From Streptosporangium brasiliense (GTDB taxonomy: Bacteria; Actinomycetota; Actinomycetes; Streptosporangiales; Streptosporangiaceae), in assembly GCF_030811595.1 (NCBI RefSeq), contig NZ_JAUSRB010000002.1, forward strand, positions 6,386,001 through 6,450,000: a DNA stretch of 64,000 bases, written 5' to 3'. The translations under genes were made by a program, and so were the position numbers. Below are positions 17,207-26,415 of this stretch, one piece after another (the first letter of the stretch is position 1; each line of letters begins with the position of its first letter). The notes under the pieces are model-generated. The model was given only the letters and a program-made list of their open reading frames with translations, searched no databases and was not told the origin of the DNA.

Positions 17207-17322
17207 GTCGCAGACGCTACGCCGGGGGTGCGACAGAAACGGCCCGCAAGGATCTTCAAGACCCTTCGGCACGCGAGAGCGGATGCTGGGCGGGCAGACA
17301 ACGACACCGAGGAGTCATCCAT

Positions 17323-17679
17323 ATGGCCGTTCACGCGGAGCTCACCGCGATCATCATCGACTGCGCCGCCCCGAAGGCGCTCGCCGAGTTCTACCAGAAC
17401 CTCACGGGCTGGGAGGTCACCTACAGCGACGACGATTCCGTCTACCTGGGCGACGGCCCGATCCAGCTCGCCTTCCAGCGGGTCGCCGGCTACCGGGGGC
17501 CCGGCTGGCCTGACGCCGCCAAGCACGCCCACCTCGACTTCAAGGTCACCGATCCGGAGGCCGCGACCAGGGACCTGCTCGCACTCGGCGCGACCAAGCC
17601 CGACTTCCAGCCCGGTGAGGGCCGGTGGACCGTCCTGGCCGACCCCGAAGGACACCTGTTCTGCATCGCCGCGGCCTGA
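17323..17679 (+). CDS. VOC (glyoxalase/bleomycin-resistance fold) protein
   Basis: The 118-residue single VOC domain begins HAELTAIIIDCAAPKALAEF and ends WTVLADPEGHLFCIAAA. This is the usual pattern of the actinobacterial glyoxalase-like (PF18029-type) subgroup, with His in HAHLDFKV and Glu in DPEGH. Activity is not predictable; members include dioxygenases and drug-binding proteins. GAGGAG lies before ATG 17323. It is divergent from the AraC gene and 12 bp before an SRPBCC gene, so the two form an operon. Confidence 0.9.
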   Translation: MAVHAELTAIIIDCAAPKALAEFYQNLTGWEVTYSDDDSVYLGDGPIQLAFQRVAGYRGPGWPDAAKHAHLDFKVTDPEAATRDLLALGATKPDFQPGEGRWTVLADPEGHLFCIAAA

Positions 17680-17691
17680 CCGGGAGTATCA

Positions 17692-18111
17692 ATGGCCTCC
17701 ATCCACAGGGAGTTCGTCGTCAACGCCACGCCCGACGAGGTCTGGGACGTGCTCAGCGACTACGGCGCGGTGCACGAACGCCTCGCCCCCGGCTTCGTCA
17801 CCGACACGCGCCTGAGCTCGGACACCCGTACCGTCACGTTCGCCGACGGCACCATCGTCCACGAACGGCTCGTCGACCTCGATCACGACAACAGGCGCGT
17901 CGCCTACACCGTCGTCGGCGGGAGCCTCCACCCCTCCCACCACCATGCCTCGATGCAGGCCCTCGCCGAAGCGGGCGGCCGGACCAGGCTCGTCTGGCAC
18001 ACCGACGTCCTGCCCGACACCCTCGCTGCCCCGATGGCCGAGTTCGTCGAACACGGCTCGGCGGTCATGCGCCAGGCCCTGGAGACGGCGGCCCCCGGAC
18101 CGGGCCGGTGA
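17692..18111 (+). CDS. SRPBCC-family (polyketide-cyclase-like) protein
   Basis: The 139-residue product begins with the typical START/SRPBCC opening (IHREFVVNATPDEVWDVLSD) and keeps the helix-grip pattern through RLVWHTDVLPDTLAAPMAEF. Such proteins bind hydrophobic ligands or act as cyclases or dehydratases. It lies 12 bp after the VOC gene and is followed by a strong terminator, so the operon has two genes. Confidence 0.88.
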   Translation: MASIHREFVVNATPDEVWDVLSDYGAVHERLAPGFVTDTRLSSDTRTVTFADGTIVHERLVDLDHDNRRVAYTVVGGSLHPSHHHASMQALAEAGGRTRLVWHTDVLPDTLAAPMAEFVEHGSAVMRQALETAAPGPGR

Positions 18112-18135
18112 GCGCCTCTCGCTGACCCGCCGATA

Positions 18136-18184
18136 CCCCGGCCGACGGCCCTCCCGGACGATCCGGGAGGGCCGCCGGCCGGGG
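18136..18184. terminator. Strong two-part terminator between convergent genes
   Basis: An inner perfect 13-bp stem (18146-18158 with 18162-18174, loop CGA) is enclosed by a second 8-bp stem, CCCCGGCC/GGCCGGGG (18136-18143 with 18177-18184). It should stop transcription from both sides. Confidence 0.85.
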
Positions 18185-18200
18185 CGCTGACGGCGATCCG

Positions 18201-19366
18201 CTACCGGCAGGTCTTCCCGGCCGGGGCGCAGAGCTCGACCTCGGGGTAGCGGGGCGACGGTCTGTCCAGCAGGGTTGACGCCCGGTACGTAGGTGCAGGT
18301 CGAGGAAGGCCCGGACGTACGTGCGGGTGATCTCCACGGAGCGGGCCGCCGACAGGTCGCCCGGTACGCCGATGCCGAGAGCACTCGCCAGGAGCGGCAC
18401 ATCGGTGAAGGACTGGTGATCCGCGCCGGGCAGCAGGAGCCAGCGCTTCCAGCCGGTCAGGAGCTTCCAGTCGCGATCCCACGAGTTGTCGCGGCCTCCG
18501 GGCGGGTGGCCTGCCGAGCCCATGAACAGGAACGGCCGCGACAGCCCGCTCTTCGGGATCCGGGCGTACGTGGTGCCGTCCATGTCGATCCCGGCGCGTA
18601 TCCGGGAGTCCTTCAGCATGGCCGCGATGGCGCCGGCCCCTCCGATCGACTGGCCGGCCATCGCGATCCTGGACGGATCGATCAAGGAGGAGCCCTCCCA
18701 CTCCGCGCTCGGCCCGGACAGCCGGTCGAGCACGAAGGAGACATCGGCCGCCCGGACCCCGACCACCTTCGTGCCGAAGCCGAAGCCGAAGCCGAAGCCG
18801 GAGTCCGAGTCGCTGTCGCACGCGACGCATCCGGCGACCCGGCCGTCCGGGAAGGTCGTCGCGTAGTTCTCATACGTATGGTCGATGCCGGCCACCGCGT
18901 ACCCTCTGCTGGCCAGCTCCTCGCCCAGGGCCGTGAGCGTGCTGCGGGGCATGGTGAATCCGGGAGAGAGCACCACCAGGGGCAGGCTGCCCTTGCGCCC
19001 CGCCGGTCTCGCGTCGCTGAAGGCGTTGGTGCGCGTCTTGCTCAGCACGTCATACGGTGCGCCGGTCACCCTCCTGCCCTTCAGGGTGAGCTCCGACTCC
19101 TTCACGGTCATGTACCGGGCGCGCCGCCCCTCACGGGCCCGCGTCGGATACCACAGGGTGACCATGAGCTCCCTGGCCCCCGCTTCGGGCGCCCACGGGT
19201 CGGGGCGGGAGGTGTCCTTCAGATGCAGGGCGGTGGTGCCGACCGGATGGGGGCCGGTGGGCGCGGGCAGGGCCGGGACGCCCGTGGGGCCGGGCGACGG
19301 GCCGGTGGACGCGGCGGCGACGGACCGGGGAGGGGTGGGCGCGGAGCAGGCGGCCGCCGGACGCCG
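18201..19366 (-). pseudogene. Disrupted alpha/beta hydrolase (PAF-acetylhydrolase-like lipase)
   Basis: One frame encodes a secreted-type hydrolase from about 19366 (RRPAAACSAPTPPRSV) through LVVLSPGFTMPRST, the nucleophile elbow GQSIGG and the late motif LLLPGADHQSF to LDLHLRTG. The natural ending STLLDRPSPRYPEVELCA lies in another frame and stops at 18201, so one base appears to be missing near 18275. The 5' end is worse: it joins the protease fragment at about 19363 out of frame and has no start codon. Two lesions argue for a real pseudogene, although assembly error cannot be excluded. Confidence 0.75.
18773..18796 (-). repeat. In-frame hexanucleotide repeat in the hydrolase pseudogene
   Basis: GCCGAA is repeated four times on the plus strand, encoding (Gly-Phe)4 on the minus strand. 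It sits directly beside an Asp-Ser expansion (DSDSDS). Both lie in a surface loop after CVACDS and look like slippage expansions. Confidence 0.85.
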
Positions 19367-19848
19367 TAGGTCCAGCGGGCGTGGTTGTCGCCCAGGGCGG
19401 CCACGACGGCCCGCAGAGTGGCGGCGGCCAGCTTCTCGCGGAGTTCGGCGTCCTGCGGCAACCGGTCGGTGACCCGCCGGTAGACCACCTCGAACGCCGC
19501 CCAGTCGCTTCTCCGGTCGCCGGTCAACGCCGGCAGGGTGGCTTCGGCCAGATCGCGTCCGCCGCGGTTGAGCCCCTGGGTGAAGGCGACGAATCCCGCG
19601 CTCAACAACGCGCGGGCGTCCAGCGTGGCTCCACTGTAGTAGTTGGCGAGGATACAGAGGTAGGCCTGCTCGATGACGTCGATCGTGACGGGTGTCTCCG
19701 GCGGGGGACTGGCGCCCCGCTGAGGCTGCGCGCACGCGGGTGCTCCAGCGGGGGCCGCCTCGCCGGGCTGGGTGCGCGGCGGTGTATGCCCCGTGCAGGC
19801 CACCGCCAGGAACAGGGCGAGCCCGGCCGCCATGGCCCTGACGGTCAT
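19363..19848 (-). pseudogene. N-terminal fragment of a lipoprotein S41-type peptidase
   Basis: ATG 19848 overlaps the permease stop by 4 bp. The product begins with a lipoprotein signal (MTVRAMAAGLALFLAVAC, lipobox LAVAC) and a helical region TIDVIEQAYLCILANYYSGA. It ends RAVVAALGDNHARWTYG, the sequence that normally leads into the PDZ and catalytic parts of S41 (C-terminal-processing) peptidases. After about residue 162 the reading becomes proline-arginine nonsense running over hydrolase DNA to a stop at 19219. A deletion seems to have fused the two genes. Confidence 0.7.
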
Positions 19849-20905
19849 GACAGGCGCCCGCGGATCCACCGGAAGCAGAACCCCGTCAGCCCGAGGGTGA
19901 GGAGGGCGTAGATCCCGGTCTCGATCCACTGGAGGGGCCAGAAACGGTCGAAGGGCTGGTAGGTCGCCGCCTGCCGGTAGCCCAGCCGGTTGACCTCGGC
20001 CAGGCACCCGTCCGGGCCGTTCCTTCCCTGCCCTTGCGCCTCGGACAGCGCGCAGGGTCCTGATGTCACGGACACCTGAACGGTGGCGCCGGCGGCGTCG
20101 GTGCCGACCGGATGTCCGGACGGGTCGACGAGGTGGCTGGACAGGACCCAGGCGCCCGTGTGGCCGGGTATCGCCGGCTCCAGGGTCACTCGCGGAGATC
20201 CGCCGCCGCGGGGCAGGCCGAACGTTTCCACGTTCGCGGGGCCGAGCTCGAAGGTCGAGGTGACCGGCGGGAGCAGGTGGGGCCGGACCAGCAGCGGCAG
20301 GGCGATCTGGAGGGCGGCGAAGACGGCCAGGGTGACGGCCATGGCGGGCAGGGTACGGCGGGCGAGCATCCCCACGGTCACGCCCAGGACGAAGGCGAAG
20401 GCCGCGTACCCCATGGGGACGATCCCGCGCGCGCCGAACACCAGGGGGTCCATCAGCGCGAAGCCCGGGGCGGCGGACCTGTCCAGGGGGCCGGACCACC
20501 AGGTCACCGCGAGGCTGCACAGACAGGCGGCGGCTACGGCGGCCAGGCCGGTGAGCGCGAGTTTGGCGGCCAGCCAGCGGGTGCGGGTGACGCTCTGGTT
20601 CCACACCAGCAGGTGCGTGCCGGCCTCCAGCTCCCGGCTGATCAGCGGTGCTCCCCAGAAGAGCCCGACCAGGGCCGGAAGGACCAGCACGATGGCGGTG
20701 ACGGCCAGGAAGGGGGTCTGGTGGTCGGCGAAGAACCGGTCGAAGAAGCGCGCGCAGTCGCGTCCCGGGCGCAGGCGGTGATCCCGGTGGAATACTCGGC
20801 GGCCAGGCCCGGGCCGGTCAGGGCCAGGACGGCGGCGAGCACGACGAGCGCCGCGGCCGTCATCGCGGCCGCGCCGCGGAACTGGCGCCAGGTCAGCCAG
20901 ATCAT
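19845..20905 (-). pseudogene. ABC transporter permease with a frameshift
   Basis: The start MIWLTWRQFRGAAAMTAAAL at 20905 overlaps the ATPase stop (ATGA). The reading is normal to GITACARD, then the continuation RDCARFFDRFFADHQTPF lies in a different frame; the shift is near 20755-20770. Downstream are five or six hydrophobic segments (FLAVTAIVLVLPALVGLFWG and others), a large extracytoplasmic loop near the C-terminus and a final segment GIYALLTLGLTGFCF. It resembles permeases of YtrA-regulated exporters. If the shift is real, it makes no functional protein. Confidence 0.75.
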
Positions 20906-21791
20906 CGCTGGACCTCCAGTACGACGCGCCGGGCGGCGGCGGGCTTCTCCATGTAGGCGAGGACGAGGTCTTCCAGGCTGAGCCGGCTGACCGTCCAGGC
21001 GGGATCGTGGATCGTGGCGTCGGTGCGGACGACGAGGGTGCTCTGCCGGTCAGTGTGGCGCACGGAGACGACATGCTGGTCGGCGGGCAGCCGGTCGGGG
21101 TCGCGTCGCGGGCCGGTGAGCCGGTGATGGGTGGCCAGGAGCCTGTCGACCTCTCCCGCCACCCGGACGCGCGAGTCGACCAGCACGATCAGGTAGTCAC
21201 ACGTCCGCTCCAGGTCGGCGACCAGGTGGGAGGAGAGCACCACGCTGAACTCGTGCTCGACGACGGCCTCCATCAGGCCCTGCAGGAACTCGCGGCGGGC
21301 GAGCGGGTCGAGCGAGGCGACCGGCTCGTCCAGGATCAGCAGCTCGGGCCGTTTGGCCAGGCCCAAGGTGAGGGCGAGCTGGGCGCGCTGGCCGCCCGAC
21401 AGCTTTCCCGCCCGCTGCGAGGGGTCGAGCCCGAGCCGTCCGACGCGCTCCCGCGCGAGCGCGTCGTCCCAGCCGGGGTTGAGCCGGCTCCCTGATCGCA
21501 GATGGTCGGCGACGCTCATCCCGGCGTAGACGGGGGCGTTCTGGGCGACGAATCCGATCTTGGCCAGTTGCACCGGCCCGCCGGCGGGAGGGCCGCCGAG
21601 CACGGTGATGCTGCCGGACGTCGGCGCCAGCCGGCCCCCGGCCAGCTTCAGCAGCGTGGTCTTGCCGGCCCCGTTGGGGGCCCCACCAGCCCGACGACGT
21701 GCCCGGCCGGGATGTCGATGGTGCAGTCTCTCAGCGCCCATCGCCGGCCGTACTTCTTGCCCAGTTCCTGGGCCTGCAGGACAGCGGTCAC
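20902..21791 (-). pseudogene. ABC transporter ATPase with a frameshift in the Walker A motif
   Basis: GTG 21791 overlaps the GntR stop (GTGA). The first frame gives LQAQELGKKYGRRWALRDC and GHVVGLVG, then the reading breaks in a GGGGCCCCC run near 21675. NGAGKTTLLKLAGG and the remainder lie in another frame: signature LSGGQRAQLALTLGLA, Walker B LLILDEPVASLD and the switch His in SSHLVAD. Two extra C bases explain the shift. A homopolymer assembly error is possible, but three downstream genes are also broken. Confidence 0.8.
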
Positions 21792-22180
21792 GCTATGTCC
21801 TCCTGAACAGCGGTCCGAAAGGTGGTCATGAACAGGGCCTCGATGCTCTCGTCGTCGAGGCCGGCCAGGCGGGCCTTGGCCAGCCAGCGCCGCAGGTCCT
21901 GACGTAACGGGGCGTGCGCGGCCAGCGAGGCGTCGGTCAGTGTCTTCGTCACGAACGTCCCGACCCCCGGCCGGGCAGCCGCCAGACCCGCGTGCTCCAG
22001 CTCGCGGTACGCCTTGAGCACCGTGTTGGGGTTGATCGCCAGCCGCGCCACCACCTCCTTGACGGTCGGGAGCTGGTCGCCCTCACGCAGCAGGCCCAGC
22101 CGCAGCGCCTGCCGTACCTGCTGGACCAGTTGCAGGTACGGCGAGACACCGGACCGGTCGTCCAGGTAGAACTCGATCAC
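21788..22180 (-). CDS. GntR-family regulator, YtrA subfamily
   Basis: The 130-residue protein has a GntR winged HTH (QLPTVKEVVARLAINPNTVL) and only a short helical tail, as in YtrA-type repressors that control ABC exporters. The start is GTG 22180 behind GGGGGAA. It overlaps the ATPase gene by 4 bp and is the intact first gene of the decayed operon. A perfect 16-bp palindrome lies directly upstream. Confidence 0.93.
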   Translation of the reverse strand: MIEFYLDDRSGVSPYLQLVQQVRQALRLGLLREGDQLPTVKEVVARLAINPNTVLKAYRELEHAGLAAARPGVGTFVTKTLTDASLAAHAPLRQDLRRWLAKARLAGLDDESIEALFMTTFRTAVQEDIA

Positions 22181-22189
22181 CGTTCCCCC

Positions 22190-22205
22190 ATTTATCTAGA
22201 TAAAT
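22190..22205. promoter_or_regulatory. Operator palindrome of the GntR/YtrA regulator
   Basis: ATTTATCTAGATAAAT is a perfect 16-bp palindrome 10 bp before the start codon, in an AT-rich island unlike the surrounding DNA. Confidence 0.7.
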
Positions 22206-22599
22206 AGTACTTTAGAGTCATAGTTGTTAAGGAGGCGTAAGGATCGCGGTGTCGCCCGGCGCCCGGAGCGGCCCATCACCGCGGGCGGCGTCCGGGCCGT
22301 CGTCGCCCCGCTCGCCCCGGCGACCGGGGGGCGGGCTGCGCGCCGGCCTACGTCAACCAGATGGGCGGGCAGGACGATCTGACACTCCGGTGGCACTCCG
22401 CGATCGACTGGGTTGAGATCACATGGAGAGGGCCGCCGCGCGATCATCCGGAGTCGGTGAAGACATCCCCAGGATCGCGCGGCGGCCGTGGCCGAGAGCG
22501 TGGACACTGACGCGCGGCGCGGGCTCCCGTCACCACCATCCCCTGAGTCCGGGACGGAACGCGCCTGCCGCGGTGACCATGGTGCTCAGGATCGGCTCT
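22206..22599. other. Gene-free region with a long inverted repeat
   Basis: No credible gene is present. The perfect 15-bp arms GGCCGCCGCGCGATC and its complement occupy 22431-22445 and 22473-22487 with a 27-nt spacer. A 12-codon reading near 22345 (AYVNQMGGQDDL) resembles the amidase part of NAD synthetases but stands alone. Confidence 0.5.
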
Positions 22600-23505
22600 C
22601 TAGAACACCAGGGCGACCTTCCCGTTGAGCCCCCGGGTCGCCAGGCGTTCGTACGCCTTGCGCACCTCGGCGATGGGGAAGCTCGAATCGAGGCGTAGCC
22701 GCAGATCGCCTGTTTCTACCAGCTTGACCAGCTCGGCCAGGCCCGCCCCGTCCTCCTTGACCTGGTGCAGTGTCGTGGTGACACCCCGGTGGCTCAGGTC
22801 CGGAGGGGTGCCGTGCTCGCTGGCGATCGTGGCGTACCGGCCGCCGTCGGCGACCGTTTCTCCGACAGCGGCCCCGCAGGTGTCGAACACCGCGTCGTAG
22901 TGTCGCCGGTCGAGCTCGGCGACATCCGTCACGACCCTCTGAGCGCCCAGCCCGGCGACGAGCTCCAAGTGTGCCGGACGGGACACCAGCGCATCGACCG
23001 CGATGCCCCGCGACCGCGCCAGTTGCACGGCGAGCCCGCCCACGGCTCCCGCGGCGCCGGTGACCAGCAGCCGCCAGCCGCTGGAGACGTCGAGCCAGTC
23101 GAGGGTCTGGGTGGCGGTGAGGCCGGGCAGCGGCAGGGTGGCCGCCTCGACCAGGCTCACGTTCAGCGGCGCGATCGCGAGGGTGTGGACGGGCAGGGAG
23201 ATCAGGTCCGCCCACGTGCCACGGCCGGCCGCGAGCTGGGCCGACATCGCGATCACGCGTTCGCCGACACTCAGCCCGCTGCCGCCGGGATCGAGGACGA
23301 CGCCCGCCAGGTCCCAGCCGAGGGTCATCGGCAGAGGGGGGACGCCACCGCGTATCGCGCCTTCGCGGGTTTTGACGTCCACCGGGTTGATGCTGCTGGC
23401 CACGGTCCGGACGAGGACCTCGTCCCTGTCCGGCTCAGGAGCGGGAAGCTCCCGGACCGTCACCACCTCCGGCCCGCCGAACGTGTCGATGTGCAGTGCG
23501 CGCAA
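22600..23505 (-). CDS. NADP-dependent medium-chain oxidoreductase (quinone-oxidoreductase-like)
   Basis: The 301-residue protein has the zinc-free MDR pattern: an N-terminal GroES-like fold (VASSINPVDVKTREG), the nucleotide motif TGAAGAVGGLAVQLA near residue 150 and a C-terminal ATRGLNGKVALVF. The start appears to be TTG 23505, since AGGAGG lies 6-7 nt upstream and no in-frame ATG or GTG fits. The family reduces quinones or enones with NADPH. Its orientation and position directly after the FCD-type GntR gene (68 bp) suggest joint control. Confidence 0.88.
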   Translation of the reverse strand: MRALHIDTFGGPEVVTVRELPAPEPDRDEVLVRTVASSINPVDVKTREGAIRGGVPPLPMTLGWDLAGVVLDPGGSGLSVGERVIAMSAQLAAGRGTWADLISLPVHTLAIAPLNVSLVEAATLPLPGLTATQTLDWLDVSSGWRLLVTGAAGAVGGLAVQLARSRGIAVDALVSRPAHLELVAGLGAQRVVTDVAELDRRHYDAVFDTCGAAVGETVADGGRYATIASEHGTPPDLSHRGVTTTLHQVKEDGAGLAELVKLVETGDLRLRLDSSFPIAEVRKAYERLATRGLNGKVALVF

Positions 23506-23573
23506 AACATTCCTCCTGGTTGAAATATGGCGGCATGAGATGTGAGCGGCAGCGCCCGCGGGCGCGCCTCCGC

Positions 23574-24251
23574 TCAGCTGCCGACGCCGCTGACCGCGTC
23601 CAGCAGGACGTGGGTCGTACGGGTGATGTGGGCCCGCAGCCTCGCCGCTCCGGTGTCGGCGTCGCGGGCGAGGGCCGCCTCCAGCAACCGGCGGTGTTCG
23701 CCGGCGATGTCCCGGTCCTGATCCTTGCCGATCGGGCGTGACCAGTGGCGGTAGAGCTCCGCGCTGTCACGGAGGGAGACGGCGAGCTCGTGCAGCCGAC
23801 GGCTGCCACAGGCGTCGAACAGCGTCACGTGGAAGTGCGAGTGGGCCTTCGCCCATTCCTCGCGGAAGAGCTCGGGGTCGCCGTCCACCGTCATGGGTGT
23901 GTTCTCCAGCGTGTGATGCGCCGCGATGAGGCGGCTCTCCCAGGCCAGGTCCCCGCGTTCGATGGAGTGGCGGAAGGCCATGCATTCGATGTCGCACCGT
24001 ACGGCGGTGAGGTCTTCGAGATCTTCCGTCGAGAGCGGAACCACCCGGAAGCCCCGCCTGGGCGTCTCCACCACGAGCTTCTCCGCGCTGAGCTTCGCCA
24101 GCGCCTCGCGCAGGACGCTGGCGCTGGTCCCGTAGCGCTCCGAGAGTGCGGCGAACTTGAGCCGATCACCTGGGCGTAGTCGCCCGCTGAGGATGTCGGC
24201 TCGCAGCCGCTCGTACGCGGCCCTGTTGAGCGTGCTGATTCCCTGGCTCAT
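23574..24251 (-). CDS. GntR-family regulator, FadR/FCD subfamily
   Basis: The 225-residue protein has an N-terminal winged HTH (LKFAALSERYGTSASVLREA) and an all-helical FCD ligand-binding domain (about 80-215) with the metal or ligand residues D, H and H in RCDIECMAFRHS, AHSHFHVTLF and GEHRRLLEAALARD. FCD regulators sense organic acids or sugar derivatives. The upstream 24252-24310 is AT-rich for this genome and is a likely control region for both this gene and the rightward fragment at 24341. Confidence 0.92.
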   Translation of the reverse strand: MSQGISTLNRAAYERLRADILSGRLRPGDRLKFAALSERYGTSASVLREALAKLSAEKLVVETPRRGFRVVPLSTEDLEDLTAVRCDIECMAFRHSIERGDLAWESRLIAAHHTLENTPMTVDGDPELFREEWAKAHSHFHVTLFDACGSRRLHELAVSLRDSAELYRHWSRPIGKDQDRDIAGEHRRLLEAALARDADTGAARLRAHITRTTHVLLDAVSGVGS

Positions 24252-24340
24252 GGATGACGGCTATCAGGTCGACGAATGAAACGCAAATTTTCGATTTCTT
24301 GTTGACTTGTCGAACTTCGGGCTGCGACCGTGTCAGCCAC

Positions 24341-24523
24341 ATGATCATCCATCTGGCTGTTTTCCGATGGAACGAAGATGCGGACCCGGCACGGATCGCC
24401 GGCCTCCGGTCTCCTCGGAGACCTGGCCCGGCGGATCCGGGACGGACGCCTCCACTCCCTCGCCGGAGCCGTCCGCCCACTGGCCGGGGCCGGGCCTCAG
24501 CTCCGCGAAGCAGGATGAGAAGC
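24341..24523 (+). pseudogene. Possible broken Dabb-type (stress-responsive barrel) gene
   Basis: The opening MIIHLAVFRWNEDADPARIA is typical of Dabb domains. The reading then fails, while GLLGDLARRIRDGRLHSLAG in a second frame continues a plausible sequence to a stop near 24523. One frameshift near 24405 would explain this. TTGACT lies at 24302. The rest of the 24252-24600 gap holds nothing I recognise. Evidence is by eye only. Confidence 0.35.
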
Positions 24524-24600
24524 ACTCCGTGCACCTGGTGGTCGCGCTCTTACCGACAGATCCGATCTCCGGAGGCTGGTGCGCCGGTCGCGGCGGGCGG

Positions 24601-25437
24601 CTACCGTGGTTGGAGCCGGTCGAGTCGCCGCCACTGGTCGTCGCTCAGCCGCAGCTCCGCCGCGGCGACGTTCTCCTCCAGGTGGCTGATCGAGCCGGTC
24701 CCCGGGATCGGCAGCACGACCGGCGAGCGGTGCAGCAGCCACGCGAGCGAGACCTGCGCGGCGGTGGCGCCGAGTTCGGCCGCCACGGCGGCGATCTCGG
24801 CCGTCGCCGCCGATGCCGCGAGGTGGACGGGCCGCCACGGCAGGAAGGCGATCCCCGCCGCGGCACAGGCGTCGAGCACGGCCTCGTGCTCGCGATCCAG
24901 CATGCTGTAGCGGTTCTGCACGCTCGCGACGTCGATGATCTGCCGCGCCGCTTCGAGTTCGGCGACGGTGACCTCCGACAGTCCCAGGTGGCCGATCTTG
25001 CCCTCGACCTGGAGCTCGCGCAGCGCCCCCAGCTGGTCGGCGAGCGGTACCGCCGGATCGATGCGATGCAACTGGAGCAGTTCGAGCCGTTCGACCCGGA
25101 GCCGGCGCAGGCCCTGCTCGACCTGATCCCGCAGGAAGTCCGGCCGCCCGCAGATCGCCACGTCGTGCGGGGGGTCGGGCGGCGCGACCCCGACCTTCGT
25201 CGCGATGAGCAGGCCGTCCGGATAGGGGTGCAGCGCTTCGGCGAGGAGTTCCTCGTTGGCGCCCCATCCGTACAGGTGCGCGGTGTCGATCAATGTGACG
25301 CCCAGCTCGACGGCGCGCCGGGCCACGGCGATGGAGGCCTCCCGGGCCGGTCCGGGGCCGGTCGGCAGGCGCATCGCCCCGAACCCGAGCCGCCGCACGC
25401 CGAGCTCGCCTCCGATACGGAACACGGGTGATGTCAT
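24601..25437 (-). CDS. Aldo/keto reductase
   Basis: The 278-residue TIM barrel begins GELGVRRLGFGAMRLPTG and keeps the AKR tetrad: Asp in TLIDTAHLYG, Tyr in the same motif, Lys in LIATKVG and His in LLQLHRIDP. The C-terminal NADPH motif is PIPGTGSISHLEENV. It should reduce aldehydes or ketones with NADPH. It starts 26 bp after the XRE gene on the same strand, so that regulator probably controls it. Confidence 0.92.
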   Translation of the reverse strand: MTSPVFRIGGELGVRRLGFGAMRLPTGPGPAREASIAVARRAVELGVTLIDTAHLYGWGANEELLAEALHPYPDGLLIATKVGVAPPDPPHDVAICGRPDFLRDQVEQGLRRLRVERLELLQLHRIDPAVPLADQLGALRELQVEGKIGHLGLSEVTVAELEAARQIIDVASVQNRYSMLDREHEAVLDACAAAGIAFLPWRPVHLAASAATAEIAAVAAELGATAAQVSLAWLLHRSPVVLPIPGTGSISHLEENVAAAELRLSDDQWRRLDRLQPR

Positions 25438-25463
25438 GCGCGGTTACGCCTCTCCCTGGAAAG

Positions 25464-26315
25464 TCAGCCGTTGACGACGCGGAGCGTGCCGGGGTGGCGG
25501 CCGGTCAGGCGATCGAGCGCGGCCGACGACGCCTCGTCCGCCGGAAGGTAGGCGATCAGGCGCAGGTCGTCGGCGAGTTCGAGGGCCTCGTAGGCGAGGT
25601 GCAGCTCCCCGGCCTCCGGATGCGCCCAGAGCTGCACACCGGCCCGCTCGGGGACGCCCGGCGTGGTGAGCCGCTCGACGAAGGGTCCGCCGGCCATGAC
25701 GGTGAGCTCGTCGGCGAGGGCCGCCACGTGCGGATCGGCGAGACCGGCCGCGCACTTGAGGATGGCGACCTGCTGGGTCGCGACGGCGTTCCAGTCGGGG
25801 TAGAGGCCGCGGGCGCGCGGGTCGGTGAACACGAACCGCGCGAAGCTCGGCTCGGCCGCGTCCAGGAGGCCGGCGGGCCGGGCCAGACGCTCGAAGCCCG
25901 TGGTGTACGCGAGCACCTGCGTCATCCGGTTGATCAGCACTGCCGGGGCGGGTTCGAGTCTGTCGAGCAGCGCCCGCACCGTCGGCCGGATGGACACGAC
26001 CGGCGGCTGCGCCGAGGGGCAGACGGACAAGCCGCCGCCTTCGACGGCCTTCGCCAGGAGCCTGAGGTGGAAACGCTCGTCGGTGGACATCCGCAGGGCG
26101 TCGGCGAGCGCGCCGAGCACCTGGGGGGACGGACGCCGGTCGCGGCCCTGCTCCAGCCGCGCGAGGTATTCGACGCTGATCCCCGTGATCGTGGCCAGCT
26201 CGGCGCGGCGCAGCCCGGGCGTCCGCCGCCGGAACCCGGCGGGAAGCCCTACGTCGGCGGGACTGATGGCCTCCCGGCGGCTCCGCAGGAACACGCCCAA
26301 CTCGTTGTCGCTCAC
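25464..26315 (-). CDS. XRE-family regulator with MmyB-like domain
   Basis: The 283-residue protein has an N-terminal HTH (RRRTPGLRRAELATITGIS, VEYLARLEQGRD) and an MmyB-type ligand domain (FARFVFTDPRARGLYPDWNA). It is the third such regulator here but is only distantly related to those at 9649 and 61615 and lacks their G-run/C-run operator. TAGGTT ends 6 nt before GTG 26315, suggesting a leaderless message. It leads an operon with the aldo/keto reductase and is divergent from a YceI gene. Confidence 0.9.
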   Translation of the reverse strand: MSDNELGVFLRSRREAISPADVGLPAGFRRRTPGLRRAELATITGISVEYLARLEQGRDRRPSPQVLGALADALRMSTDERFHLRLLAKAVEGGGLSVCPSAQPPVVSIRPTVRALLDRLEPAPAVLINRMTQVLAYTTGFERLARPAGLLDAAEPSFARFVFTDPRARGLYPDWNAVATQQVAILKCAAGLADPHVAALADELTVMAGGPFVERLTTPGVPERAGVQLWAHPEAGELHLAYEALELADDLRLIAYLPADEASSAALDRLTGRHPGTLRVVNG

Positions 26316-26415
26316 ACCCGCAACCTAGCGGTCCCCGGCGCGCTTATCGTCGCCCTGTCAGGGCCAGCCTCAGCCCGGCCTCCCCACGCGCCGCCGCCCG
26401 GGCCAGATTGGGGGC

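Noticed and set aside
22345..22385. A 12-codon stretch AYVNQMGGQDDL resembling the amidase domain of NAD synthetase
   Set aside because: It is too short and unsupported on either side to call a gene fragment.
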